The translations under genes were made by a program, and so were the position numbers. Shown here piece after piece: positions 38,127 to 46,569 of a stretch of DNA of 64,000 bases. Source of the stretch: Bacteroidota bacterium. Its GTDB lineage: Bacteria > Bacteroidota > Bacteroidia > Flavobacteriales_E > Vicingaceae. Within the stretch, counting starts at the first letter, position 1. Each line of letters opens with the position of its first letter. Where the stretch lies: positions 33,276 through 97,275 of the forward strand of contig JABFGJ010000012.1 of NCBI GenBank assembly GCA_013112545.1, in the 5' to 3' direction. Below the pieces are notes generated by a model that did no database searches, was not told the DNA's origin, and was given only the letters and a program-made list of their open reading frames with translations.

Positions 38127-38150
38127 CGTTATATTTTAATTAATACAACG
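38127..38150 (+). promoter_or_regulatory. ModE-like operator before modE
   Basis: A 24-bp element with CGTTATATT at the left and ATACAACG at the right, 4 bp before the modE ATG. It covers the predicted transcription start driven from the Fnr-type box, giving an activator and repressor arrangement and autoregulation of modE. Confidence 0.6.
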
Positions 38151-38154
38151 GTTG

Positions 38155-38505
38155 ATGGCTAACACCCCATTTCATGTAAGAAGTAGAGTATGGATTGCTG
38201 ACCAGAAAGGCACTTTTCTAGGTGAGGGTCGGATTCAATTGCTTAAAGCGATTGAAGAAAAAGGCTCAATTACCAAAGCTGCTCACTCCATGAATATGTC
38301 TTATTTAAAAGCATGGAAGTTGATAGAGTCCATGAATAATTCTTCTGAAATGCCTCTTGTAATTCGTACTTCAGGAGGAAAAGGTGGTGGAGGAACTATT
38401 TTAACTACACATGGTGAAAAAGCGATACGCTTGTATCAAGAATTAAATATGAGATGTCAAGAATTTCTCAAAAAAGAGTTTGAAGCTTTAAATAAGAAGT
38501 ATTAA
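38155..38505 (+). CDS. modE: ModE-type molybdate regulator, DNA-binding domain only
   Basis: The protein has 116 residues and corresponds to the N-terminal winged-helix domain of ModE: RVWIADQKGTFLGEGRIQLL, then IEEKGSITKAAHSMNMSYLKAWKLIESMN and the wing TSGGKGGGGTILTTHGEKAI. The molybdate-binding tandem Mop domains of E. coli ModE (262 residues) are absent. The sensing part could be supplied by the separate di-Mop protein at 27560. The ATG at 38155 is used (the TTG just before is also in frame). It overlaps mobA by 1 bp. Three ModE-like boxes in this window are its likely targets. Confidence 0.85.
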   Translation: MANTPFHVRSRVWIADQKGTFLGEGRIQLLKAIEEKGSITKAAHSMNMSYLKAWKLIESMNNSSEMPLVIRTSGGKGGGGTILTTHGEKAIRLYQELNMRCQEFLKKEFEALNKKY

Positions 38506-39089
38506 TGAGTACCGAAATTGGATTATATAGCGGATATATTTTAGCTGGGGGCAAGAGTTCCAGAATGGGTAGAGATAAAGGCTTAATGGAGTTTGATGGA
38601 AAAAAAATGATAGAGTATTCCATTAAAGCTTTACAGCCTATCTGCTCTAGCATTCGTATTCTAGCAAATGACCCTATGTATGACAAACTTGGATATCCAA
38701 TGACTTCAGATTTTATATTAGACAAAGGCCCTTTAGCAGGAATTTGTACAGGCCTAACTTTAAGCCATACGAATTTGAATTTTTTTGCTCCATGCGATAG
38801 TCCTTATATCAACCAACATTTATTTGAACACCTTTTGAAACATGCAAATGGCTATGATGCAATAATCCCTATTTATAAAGGCAAACTTTATCCACTCACA
38901 GCCATTTACTCTAAAAATTGTTTGAGTGCTTTTATGAGAAGTTTGAAAAACAATCAACTTAAAGTAATGGAAGCAATTGAATCTGTGAATACAAAAAAAG
39001 TTGAAATGGGTGAAGAGCTACCTTTTTTTAACGAAAACACTTTAGCAAATATTAATACAATTAAAGAATTAAATCGATATGCAAATTAA
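38505..39089 (+). CDS. mobA: molybdenum cofactor guanylyltransferase
   Basis: This 194-residue nucleotidyltransferase adds GMP to Mo-molybdopterin to give the guanine dinucleotide form needed by NarG. It has the glycine-rich GTP site YILAGGKSSRMGRDKGLMEF at residues 10-29, the metal-binding FFAPCDSPYI and the VPIYKG-like substrate loop IIPIYKGKLYPL. The ATG overlaps the modE stop (TAATG) and the end overlaps moaD by 11 bp. Length and motifs are typical for MobA. Confidence 0.95.
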   Translation: MSTEIGLYSGYILAGGKSSRMGRDKGLMEFDGKKMIEYSIKALQPICSSIRILANDPMYDKLGYPMTSDFILDKGPLAGICTGLTLSHTNLNFFAPCDSPYINQHLFEHLLKHANGYDAIIPIYKGKLYPLTAIYSKNCLSAFMRSLKNNQLKVMEAIESVNTKKVEMGEELPFFNENTLANINTIKELNRYAN

Positions 39090-39318
39090 ACTTAAATACT
39101 TTGGAGAAATAGCAGAGCTTATTGGATCAACTGAAGAAGTAATCAAGGTTGATGAAGGATATTACAGCAATCATTTATGCAATTTGCTTGAAAAAAAACA
39201 CCGTGGTATAAATTCCATTAATTATAGAATAGCCATAAACCAAGCAATTTCAAACGATACTGTAGTTTTAAATGAGGCCGATGAGGTTGCATTTTTACCC
39301 TCATTTGCCGGAGGCTAA
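39079..39318 (+). CDS. moaD: molybdopterin synthase sulfur carrier subunit
   Basis: A 79-residue ubiquitin-like protein ending in the required Gly-Gly (LPSFAGG), whose C-terminus is thiocarboxylated and donates sulfur to precursor Z. It starts MQIKLKYFGEIAELIGS and has the DEVAFLPSFAGG tail typical of MoaD. It overlaps mobA by 11 bp and is followed by the activating enzyme gene 15 bp later. Confidence 0.93.
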   Translation: MQIKLKYFGEIAELIGSTEEVIKVDEGYYSNHLCNLLEKKHRGINSINYRIAINQAISNDTVVLNEADEVAFLPSFAGG

Positions 39319-39333
39319 TAAAAATTTTACAAC

Positions 39334-40461
39334 ATGCAATTAACTAACAAAGAAGAGGAAAGATATAGTCGCCATATTCTAATGTCAGAAATAGGAATAG
39401 AAGGCCAAGAAAAGCTAAAAAAAGCCAGTGTTTTGGTAATTGGTGCTGGTGGCTTGGGTTGCCCTGTTTTGCAGTATTTAACTGCGGCAGGCATTGGAAC
39501 TATTGGGGTGATAGACTTTGATAAGGTTGAAGAAAGTAATTTGCAAAGACAAATTCTCTTTTATTCATCTCATGTTGGATTTAATAAAGCTCAAATTGCA
39601 AAAGAGCAATTGGAAAAAATGAACCCATTTGTGACAATCAATGCTTATGTTGAAAAGCTAGACCATGAGAATGCTATTGCGCTTTTCGAAAAGTATGATT
39701 TAATTGTAGATTGCACAGATAATTTTGATACGCGCTACTTAGTTAATGATGCTGCAATACTCACAAATAAAGCAATAGTATATGGCAGCATTTACCAATT
39801 TGAGGGGCAAGTTTCTGTGTTTAACCATCAAAATGGCCCAAGCTATCGTTGCCTCTTCCCTAACCCCTCGCCCACTCACACAACTCTAAATTGTCAGCAA
39901 GCTGGTGTTTTGGCAGTATTACCAGGCATTATTGGAACTTATCAAGCAAATGAGGTTTTGAAGATTATCTTAGGTCTCGGAGATACTCTTTCAGGAAAAC
40001 TATTGCTCATTAACATCAAAAAGAACAGCAGCTCAATAATGAGTTTTCAACGTTCAAAAAAACAAATTGATAAAGTCATGCTTAATGGATTAAAAGCAAG
40101 TCAAAATCAAATTTGTAGCAATTCAAAAAAATCCATTAATACGATAACTGCCCAAGAGTTATATGGGCGATTAATTGCAGACGAAAAAATCCAATTCATT
40201 GATATAAGAGAACAACATGAGCAAGTAAACAAGCACACATTATTGAGTCTTTGTATTCCTATGGGAGAATTGCTAAATAGAGCAACTGAAATTGACAGTC
40301 AAAAACTAGTTGTCCTTTTTTGCCAATCTGGAATAAGAAGTAAAGTTGCAATTCAGCAATTGCAAGATAAACTGGGATACACTAATCTGTATAATTTAGA
40401 GGGTGGAATAAATGCCTGGACAAAAATTGAAAAAGAAAAAGTTAAAATAGAACTGTTATGA
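39334..40461 (+). CDS. moeB: MoaD-activating E1-like enzyme with rhodanese domain (MoeB/ThiF family)
   Basis: The protein has 375 residues. The N-terminal adenylyltransferase (1-250) shows the nucleotide-binding VLVIGAGGLGCPVLQYL, FDKVEESNLQRQILF and DCTDNFDTRYLVND. The C-terminal rhodanese domain (about 270-370) has the catalytic Cys loop VLFCQSGIRSK. The fusion can both adenylate the MoaD tail and supply sulfur, as in MOCS3-type proteins. It keeps no obvious CxxC zinc pairs (only QQAG and RCLF in the usual places). It overlaps moaE by 4 bp. Confidence 0.92.
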   Translation: MQLTNKEEERYSRHILMSEIGIEGQEKLKKASVLVIGAGGLGCPVLQYLTAAGIGTIGVIDFDKVEESNLQRQILFYSSHVGFNKAQIAKEQLEKMNPFVTINAYVEKLDHENAIALFEKYDLIVDCTDNFDTRYLVNDAAILTNKAIVYGSIYQFEGQVSVFNHQNGPSYRCLFPNPSPTHTTLNCQQAGVLAVLPGIIGTYQANEVLKIILGLGDTLSGKLLLINIKKNSSSIMSFQRSKKQIDKVMLNGLKASQNQICSNSKKSINTITAQELYGRLIADEKIQFIDIREQHEQVNKHTLLSLCIPMGELLNRATEIDSQKLVVLFCQSGIRSKVAIQQLQDKLGYTNLYNLEGGINAWTKIEKEKVKIELL

Positions 40462-40910
40462 TTTCAAATGAAGTTAAAAAGAAAAAAATTTTTATTGATG
40501 GGCCTATCCAGTCTGCGTTTATCGGAGAATCAATAGCCAAACATCAAACAAAAACAACAATTGGTGCGCACAATATTTTTTTAGGTCAAGTTAGGAATGA
40601 CCAAATCGATGGAAAGGAAGTAGTTGCAATTGAATATACAGCCTATCAAGAAATGGCTGAAAAAGAAATACATCGAATACGAGAAAAAGCATTTGAAAAA
40701 TTTGATTTGGTGTGCTTGCATATATATCATAGCTTGGGAATTGTAAAAGCAGGAGAAGTTTGCCTTTTTGTTTTTGTTTCATCAGCACATCGAGATGCAT
40801 CTTACCAAGCATCCAGATTTATTGTTGAAGAGTTGAAGTTAAATGCTCCCATCTTTGGCAAAGAAATATTTGAAGATGATAGCCACCAATGGAAAGTGAA
40901 CCTTTATTAA
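40458..40910 (+). CDS. moaE: molybdopterin synthase catalytic subunit
   Basis: The protein has 150 residues. It converts cyclic pyranopterin monophosphate to molybdopterin with MoaD. MoaE motifs are GAHNIFLGQVRND, VVAIEYTAYQEMAEKEI, HSLGIVKAGEVCLFVFVSSAHRDASY and APIFGKEIFEDDSHQWK, with the catalytic Lys in the last two blocks. It overlaps the moeB-type gene by 4 bp and precedes moaCB by 18 bp. Confidence 0.95.
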   Translation: MISNEVKKKKIFIDGPIQSAFIGESIAKHQTKTTIGAHNIFLGQVRNDQIDGKEVVAIEYTAYQEMAEKEIHRIREKAFEKFDLVCLHIYHSLGIVKAGEVCLFVFVSSAHRDASYQASRFIVEELKLNAPIFGKEIFEDDSHQWKVNLY

Positions 40911-40928
40911 TTATACTTTAAACAAAAC

Positions 40929-41840
40929 ATGATAGACATTACTCATAAATACAATACCTTAAGAATTGCTTTAGCAGAAGCCACCGTTAAAGTGAGTAAA
41001 AAAGAAACTATAGTGGCAGTGCGAGAGAATAAAGTACCTAAAGGCAATGTCTTGGAAATTGCAAGAGCTGCAGGACTGCTAGGTATTAAGCAAACTGCTA
41101 ACCTGATTCCAGATTGTCACCCGATGCCAATAGAATACACCGGCATCTCTTATGATATCTTAGATGAAGAAATTAAAATTTCGGTAGAGGTAAAAACCAT
41201 TTACAAAACTGGAGTTGAAGTTGAGGCCATGCACGCTGCATCGGTTGTTGCACTTACCCTATACGACATGCTAAAACCCATTGATAAAGGGATAGAAATT
41301 CATTCCATACGACTGGTAAGAAAAGAGGGTGGAAAATCAGATTTTAAAGACCGGTTTAGAAAAGACCTGAAGGCATCAGTTGTGGTTTGTTCCGACACCA
41401 TTTCGGCAGGAATCAAAGAAGATAAAGCAGGCAAAGCCATCATCAAAAAATTAGAAGAATGTCAAGTTGAGATTGCCCATTACGAAATCATACCCGATGA
41501 AGTAGAAGCCATTCAAAATAGCGCAAAAAAATACAGCCAGCAACACATTGACCTAATCATTTTTACAGGAGGCACTGGGCTATCATTAAGAGATGTAAGT
41601 CCAGAAGCTATTACACCTTTACTAGACCGTGAAATCCCGGGAATTATGGAGGCAGCGAGAAATTACGGACAGCAGCGCACACCTTACTCAATGCTATCTA
41701 GAGGCATTGCTGGCACTATTGATAGCTCGCTTGTACTAACTTTGCCAGGATCGACTAATGGAGCAAAAGAAACCATGGATGCATTATTTCCATCAATTCT
41801 TCATATCTTTAGGATATTCAAAGGCGCACCTCATGAATAA
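40929..41840 (+). CDS. moaCB: bifunctional MoaC-MoaB fusion (MoaCB)
   Basis: The protein has 303 residues. The N-terminal MoaC domain (1-150) forms cyclic pyranopterin monophosphate and carries [12 protein letters not shown] and the [22 protein letters not shown] block. The C-terminal MoaB/Mog domain (about 153-303) adenylates molybdopterin and shows [18 protein letters not shown], the nucleotide site [16 protein letters not shown] and [10 protein letters not shown]. This fusion is known from several Bacteroidota. With moaA, D, E, moeB, moeA and mobA in the window the cofactor pathway is complete. Confidence 0.94.
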   Translation: MIDITHKYNTLRIALAEATVKVSKKETIVAVRENKVPKGNVLEIARAAGLLGIKQTANLIPDCHPMPIEYTGISYDILDEEIKISVEVKTIYKTGVEVEAMHAASVVALTLYDMLKPIDKGIEIHSIRLVRKEGGKSDFKDRFRKDLKASVVVCSDTISAGIKEDKAGKAIIKKLEECQVEIAHYEIIPDEVEAIQNSAKKYSQQHIDLIIFTGGTGLSLRDVSPEAITPLLDREIPGIMEAARNYGQQRTPYSMLSRGIAGTIDSSLVLTLPGSTNGAKETMDALFPSILHIFRIFKGAPHE

Positions 41841-42276
41841 TTATCCAGTCCATAAAATGGCTCTTTTCAGTTACAACAGTAACCACAAAATCATTACGGT
41901 TATTATTTTAATTGCATGGGCCATTTTTCAGTTTTCGAGTAGTACTTCTTCAAGTGAAAAATACGACAACGGACAAGTAAAACGCATTGGAAGTGTAAAA
42001 AACGGGAAGAACCAAGGCAAATGGGTTTGGTATTATGAAAATGGCAACAAAAAAATGGAAGGCAATTTTTTAAATGGAAAGAGACATGGCGTATGGACTA
42101 CTTGGTATGCTAATGGCAAAAAACTTACTGTTGGTAATTATGAAAACGACCGTTTAAATGGATTATTTACAAAATATGATGAGCATGAAATAGTAATCGA
42201 ACAAATAAACTATAAAAATGATGTGCCCATCCATTCAAAATCACTAAACGATTCAAACACTAAGAATCCTCTTTAA
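41833..42276 (+). CDS. MORN-repeat membrane-anchored protein (YwqK-like)
   Basis: A 147-residue protein taken from the ATG at 41833, which overlaps the moaCB stop by 8 bp. It has one N-terminal membrane helix ([18 protein letters not shown]) followed by three MORN-like repeats ([51 protein letters not shown]). Such repeats are often annotated as YwqK-type antitoxins or lipid-binding proteins, but no toxin is present. The link to cofactor synthesis may be only transcriptional. The ATG at 41857 is another possible start. Confidence 0.7.
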   Translation: MNNYPVHKMALFSYNSNHKIITVIILIAWAIFQFSSSTSSSEKYDNGQVKRIGSVKNGKNQGKWVWYYENGNKKMEGNFLNGKRHGVWTTWYANGKKLTVGNYENDRLNGLFTKYDEHEIVIEQINYKNDVPIHSKSLNDSNTKNPL

Positions 42277-42406
42277 CGCTTAACTCACTTATAGCTCTCT
42301 ATTTTAGGTTAAGTCCTAAATAAAACCCCTATCTAAAAATTCTGACTTAGCTCCTGTTTTTTTGAGCAGATTACAACATGGCTTCTGCTTAATCTCATAG
42401 TTACAA

Positions 42407-42420
42407 CTGATTTGGCTCAT
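42407..42420 (+). promoter_or_regulatory. Crp/Fnr-type operator of the benzoyl-CoA operon
   Basis: CTGATTTGGCTCAT matches the nar operator in 13 of 14 bases, and the identity runs on to give 18 shared bases. GACCTTTA begins 29.5 bp past the centre. Transcription would start near 42457, leaving a leader of about 150 nt before bcrC. Confidence 0.6.
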
Positions 42421-42447
42421 AGTTTATTAGGATTATGGAACTGACCT

Positions 42448-42491
42448 TTATGGCAGATTTATGGCTCAATTATGACTCAATTATAACTATA
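42448..42491 (+). repeat. phased 11-bp direct repeats in bcr leader
   Basis: Four units begin TTATGG/TTATGA/TTATAA at 42448, 42459, 42470 and 42481, exactly 11 bp apart; the middle two (TTATGGCTCAA, TTATGACTCAA) differ at one base. A further TTATGG is at 42433. One-turn spacing suggests side-by-side binding of a regulator over the predicted transcription start. Confidence 0.5.
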
Positions 42492-42605
42492 CGAATTCCC
42501 CCATTCCATTTATTGCCTGATTACAGGGTATAGTTTACTTCCTTTTTTTTCAGGTATAAATGGAACCAAGAATAAATTGGTTTTGTATAAATGTGATATT
42601 AACAG

Positions 42606-43790
42606 ATGAAAGAATTAAATGAACTAATTGAAACGTGTAAAAATTACGCCTTCGATTTAAATTTTACCAAAGCAAAGGAATGGAAAGAAGCTAAAAAAGA
42701 TAGAGTGCTAGTCGGTTATATGCCCATCTACTTTCCAAGAGAAATAATTCATGCAGCAGGCGGTATGCCAGTTGGTATTTTTGGTGGTGGCGACAATAAG
42801 CAGATTATTAAAGGAGATGCATATTATCAATCTTATATCTGCCACATTCCAAGAAGTATAATGGAAATTGCACTTGATAAACACATGGAGCACATCGATG
42901 GGTTTATATTCCCTTCTATTTGCGATGTCATCAGAAACCTTTCAGGTGTATTCAAACAGCAAAAGATTGGAAAATTTGTAAAATACATGGATTTCCCTCA
43001 AAACTTCTTACCAGAAATTGGTGGGGTTTTCTATCAACAAGAGATGGAACATGTATTGAAATACATAAAAGAAATTAATGGAAAAACCCCAAGTACAGAT
43101 GAGTTAAATCATTCCATAAGCTTATACAATAGAAATAGAAGTTTAATCGAATTCATTTATAAAATACGCCAAGAATTTCCTTGGAGGTTATCAATTGAAG
43201 ATGTTTATAACATTGTAAGAGCAGGGACAGTAATACCTGTAGAAGAACACAACAGCATTTTAGAAGAGATTTGCGAACATATAAAAGAGAACATAGGAAT
43301 GCCTCAAGACAAAATCAAAGTGGTTGTTTCTGGAGCCTTTTGCGAGCAACCCTCTTTAGGACTAATTAGAGCAATTGAAGAAGCTGGCTGTTATGTAGTT
43401 GACGATGATTATATGTTAGGCTCTCGAATGATTTTGGGAGATATTGATGCAAGCAGCAACAATCCTTTAGAGGCAATAGCCCATGCTTACATCAATCAAA
43501 GTCAATATTCATCTTCAATTTATGATGTACATAATCCTAAAGAAAATAGATTGGCAAAAATTGTTAAAGATAGAGGAGCTGATGGAGTCATATTTGCTTC
43601 GGCTAGTTTTTGCGACCCTAGTTTATTAGATGCTCCTATTTTCCAAAATGCATTTGATAAAATGGGAATTCGATACATCGCTTTTCAATACAGCGAAAAC
43701 ATCAATCAATATAAAGTAATAAAAGAACAAGTAGGCACCTTCTCTGATTCAATCAAATTGTGGGAAGATGATACAACTGTTTTGGCATAA
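42606..43790 (+). CDS. bcrC: benzoyl-CoA reductase subunit C (class I, ATP-dependent)
   Basis: A 394-residue member of the HgdB/BcrBC family and one half of the ring-reducing module, with a [4Fe-4S] cluster held by Cys residues such as those in SYICHIPRS, FPSICDVIRN and ASFCDPSLL. The start (CKNYAFDLNFTKAKEWKEAKKDRVLVGYMPIYFPREIIHAAGG is its N-terminal layout) and the block GAFCEQPSLGLIRAIEEAGC match Thauera BcrC and Rhodopseudomonas BadD. It is first in the order C-B-A-D, the same as the Thauera cluster. Finding it in Bacteroidota is unexpected. Confidence 0.92.
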   Translation: MKELNELIETCKNYAFDLNFTKAKEWKEAKKDRVLVGYMPIYFPREIIHAAGGMPVGIFGGGDNKQIIKGDAYYQSYICHIPRSIMEIALDKHMEHIDGFIFPSICDVIRNLSGVFKQQKIGKFVKYMDFPQNFLPEIGGVFYQQEMEHVLKYIKEINGKTPSTDELNHSISLYNRNRSLIEFIYKIRQEFPWRLSIEDVYNIVRAGTVIPVEEHNSILEEICEHIKENIGMPQDKIKVVVSGAFCEQPSLGLIRAIEEAGCYVVDDDYMLGSRMILGDIDASSNNPLEAIAHAYINQSQYSSSIYDVHNPKENRLAKIVKDRGADGVIFASASFCDPSLLDAPIFQNAFDKMGIRYIAFQYSENINQYKVIKEQVGTFSDSIKLWEDDTTVLA

Positions 43791-43813
43791 TAAAAATATT
43801 TAAACGAAAAAAA

Positions 43814-45106
43814 ATGGCACAAGAAGCGCAAAAAGAGAAAAGTATGATCCTTCAAAAAGAGATGATTGAAGGCTTATTTAACGATCTGGCCAATGCCAAA
43901 GAACTAGGCAAGAAAGTTTGTTACACTTTTATTCCGGGTAACCTTTCAGAGCTAATTCAAACATTTGACATGCTGATTGTATATCCAGAAATTAACGCAC
44001 TTCAAAATGCAATGCGCAAAAAATCTGGAGGCTATATCAAAGAGGCTGAGCGTAATGCCCATTCCGAAGATGTTTGTACCTACGTTAAATGCGATGTGGG
44101 CATGATGATGAAAGGAAACATTGGCCCAACTGGTCAGAAATTGCCAGAGCCAGATGTTTTACTTCTTAGTTATACTGGATGTTTCACTTTTATGAAATGG
44201 TTTGAAACACTGAAACGAGAATATCCTAACGCCACGGTGATAATGGTTCACACGCCTTATCAAGAAAATGCCGAAATAACACCTGAGATGACTCAATACA
44301 TGGTGAAACAGTTTAAGGAAGAAGTAATTCCTAAAATGGAAGAAGTGACCGGTATAAAATACGATGAAGCTAAACTGAAAAGGCATTTAAAACTATCTGC
44401 TGAAGCTGAAGACTGGATTACAAAGATATTTGATACAACGAAACACAAACCATCACCAATTGATGCCTATTTCGCAGGGGTCTATTATATCGGTCCGATA
44501 AATATTGGATTTAGAGGAACCCAAAAAGCAGTTGATTACTACAAAGAATTATACAAAGAAATTCAAATAAGAATAGAAAAAGGACTTGGCCCAATTACTC
44601 CTGAAGGAGAAATGAAAGAAGAGAAATACAGACTAGTTGTTGAAGGCCCACCGAATTGGACAAGTTTTCGAGAGTTCTGGAAAATTTTCTACGATATGGG
44701 GGCAGTTATAGTTGCCTCTTCATATACCAAGGTTGGTGGTGTTTACGATTATGGTTGGAGACACAATCCAGATAGACCATTGGAAACATTGGCTGAGTAT
44801 TGCATGAATTGCTATACCAACATGAATATCCCTCAACGAATTGAATTACTGAAAAAATGCATCGTTGATTACAAAGCTGATGGCTACGTAACAAACTCCA
44901 TTAAAAGCTGCAATTCGTTCTCTGCAGGACAATTAGGCATGATGCGAGAAATTGAAGACAGCTTAGAGGTGCCAGTTGGTTTTATCGAATCTGATTTAGT
45001 CGATCCAAGATACTTCTCTTATTCAAACATAAAAAACAGGTTAGAATCTTATTTCCAAATGCTAGAACAACGCAAGAAAATGGAAAAAGAAACCGCAGCT
45101 GTATAA
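43814..45106 (+). CDS. bcrB: benzoyl-CoA reductase subunit B (class I, ATP-dependent)
   Basis: This 430-residue second catalytic subunit binds benzoyl-CoA and a cluster with BcrC. Cluster-ligand regions are SYTGCFTFMKWFE, YCMNCYTNMNIPQR and SIKSCNSFSAGQLG, and the BcrB/BadE block EGPPNWTSFREFWKIFYDMG is well kept. It is a full-length match to BcrB (about 430). It follows bcrC by 23 bp and precedes bcrA by 29 bp. The high conservation in the ligand blocks argues that the enzyme is functional. Confidence 0.93.
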   Translation: MAQEAQKEKSMILQKEMIEGLFNDLANAKELGKKVCYTFIPGNLSELIQTFDMLIVYPEINALQNAMRKKSGGYIKEAERNAHSEDVCTYVKCDVGMMMKGNIGPTGQKLPEPDVLLLSYTGCFTFMKWFETLKREYPNATVIMVHTPYQENAEITPEMTQYMVKQFKEEVIPKMEEVTGIKYDEAKLKRHLKLSAEAEDWITKIFDTTKHKPSPIDAYFAGVYYIGPINIGFRGTQKAVDYYKELYKEIQIRIEKGLGPITPEGEMKEEKYRLVVEGPPNWTSFREFWKIFYDMGAVIVASSYTKVGGVYDYGWRHNPDRPLETLAEYCMNCYTNMNIPQRIELLKKCIVDYKADGYVTNSIKSCNSFSAGQLGMMREIEDSLEVPVGFIESDLVDPRYFSYSNIKNRLESYFQMLEQRKKMEKETAAV

Positions 45107-45135
45107 TTAAATATTAAGAACTAAACATTTTGACG

Positions 45136-46551
45136 ATGAAAAAATATTATTTAGGTATTGATTTAGGCTCTACAACCTCTAAGGCGGTTATCATAAATGA
45201 ACAAGATAAAATAATTGGAAGAGGCATTACAAACACCAGAGCCAATTACAAGGTTGCAGCAGATATAGCTCGTGAAGAAGCAATTTACGATGCTCGTTTT
45301 ACCCTTCTTACTGAAAAACTAAAAGAAGAAATCGACTCTAAACCTGAGTTTCAAAAATACATGAAAGACATTAGAAGTGTTTTCCAGTATCGTCAGTTTA
45401 AACGCAGGATGGATAGTTTAGAAAAAACATTTAGAGATACCGTAAATGCTTTTCATTATGACAATAAAGAAGAAATATTAACTGAGATAAATAAGATTAT
45501 TGAAACGATTCGCCCACAGATTAAAAATGAATTTGTGAATGAAAATTTAGGTTCAAAAAATCAATTTTTCAGAGACATTGTCAGCGAGCGCTATAATGCA
45601 GAAGTAGAAAAAGCAGAAAGAACACTTTTTGAACCACTGATGCTTGCTTTTGATAAAAGCATTACACCAGTTGAAAACGAAATGGTTCAATTCAATTTTA
45701 AAGAATTGATTAATGAATCAATGAAAACCTTAGAAGCAAAGTATGAAGGTTTAATAGATGAACAAGAAGATGGCAGTAAAGAAAGTTGGTATTATGCCGA
45801 ATTAAATGCCGTGAAGGATAACTACAAAAACGTTGAATATACCTTACGTGAACACATCGATGAAATTGCTGACCAAGACATTCACATTACAACCATGGTG
45901 GGAACTGGATATGGTAGAGCTTTACTACCTTTTCCTGAAGATTGTATAAAATCAGAAATACTTTGCCATGCTTTTGGCGCACATGCAGTTTTTCCAAATA
46001 CAAGAACAGTGTTGGACATTGGTGGCCAAGATACTAAGGCCATACAAGTCGATAGCCATGGCCTAGTAACAAGTTTTCACATGAACGATAGATGTGCCGC
46101 TGGTTGTGGTCGATATTTAGGATATATCGCCGATGAATTTGGAATTTCATTGAACGAATTAGGACCAGAAGCCATGAAGGCAGAAAAAGAAACAACCATT
46201 TGTTCAACCTGTACTGTGTTTGCTGGAGCCGAAGTAAAAGAATTGCTCCACAATGGAGAAAAGCGTCCAAACATATTGGCCGGCCTACACAAAGCGATTG
46301 TACAAAGAGCCATGTCATTAATCGCACGCTCTGGCGGAGTTAGAAACGAATTCACTTTTACAGGTGGTGTAGCTCGAAATCAAGCTGTATTAAAATATGT
46401 AAAGCAAATGGTTACTGATTCTTATGGAGAAGTAACAATGAATATCCATACCGATTCCATCTTTATGGGAGCACTTGGAGGAGCCATGTTTGCTAGAAGA
46501 AATATTGAGGTGGATTTGCCAACAAAACAAAAAAGTATAGAAACAGCATAA
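45136..46551 (+). CDS. bcrA: benzoyl-CoA reductase ATPase subunit A
   Basis: A 471-residue ASKHA-type ATPase: GIDLGSTTSKAV phosphate loop at 7-18, DIGGQDTKAI, and the bridging-cluster cysteines C320 (DRCAAGCG) and C359 (CSTCTVF), 39 residues apart as in HgdC. A helical insert of about 170 residues (55-240) precedes the second ATPase half, as in BcrA/BadF. With BcrD it couples ATP hydrolysis to electron transfer from ferredoxin to BcrBC. The ATG at 45136 is preferred to the in-frame TTG at 45130. Confidence 0.93.
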   Translation: MKKYYLGIDLGSTTSKAVIINEQDKIIGRGITNTRANYKVAADIAREEAIYDARFTLLTEKLKEEIDSKPEFQKYMKDIRSVFQYRQFKRRMDSLEKTFRDTVNAFHYDNKEEILTEINKIIETIRPQIKNEFVNENLGSKNQFFRDIVSERYNAEVEKAERTLFEPLMLAFDKSITPVENEMVQFNFKELINESMKTLEAKYEGLIDEQEDGSKESWYYAELNAVKDNYKNVEYTLREHIDEIADQDIHITTMVGTGYGRALLPFPEDCIKSEILCHAFGAHAVFPNTRTVLDIGGQDTKAIQVDSHGLVTSFHMNDRCAAGCGRYLGYIADEFGISLNELGPEAMKAEKETTICSTCTVFAGAEVKELLHNGEKRPNILAGLHKAIVQRAMSLIARSGGVRNEFTFTGGVARNQAVLKYVKQMVTDSYGEVTMNIHTDSIFMGALGGAMFARRNIEVDLPTKQKSIETA

Positions 46552-46569
46552 AAATTAAACTGATAAAAG

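Larger units (their letters stand above)
42277..42605 (+). other. 329-bp leader region of the benzoyl-CoA operon
   Basis: Contains no gene. A short stem (TTTAGG at 42303 with CCTAAA at 42315) after the MORN gene may be a weak terminator. It then holds the Fnr-type box at 42407, a poor -7 match (GACCTTTA at 42443), phased 11-bp repeats at 42448-42491, and about 110 bp of AT-rich untranslated leader before bcrC. Confidence 0.6.
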
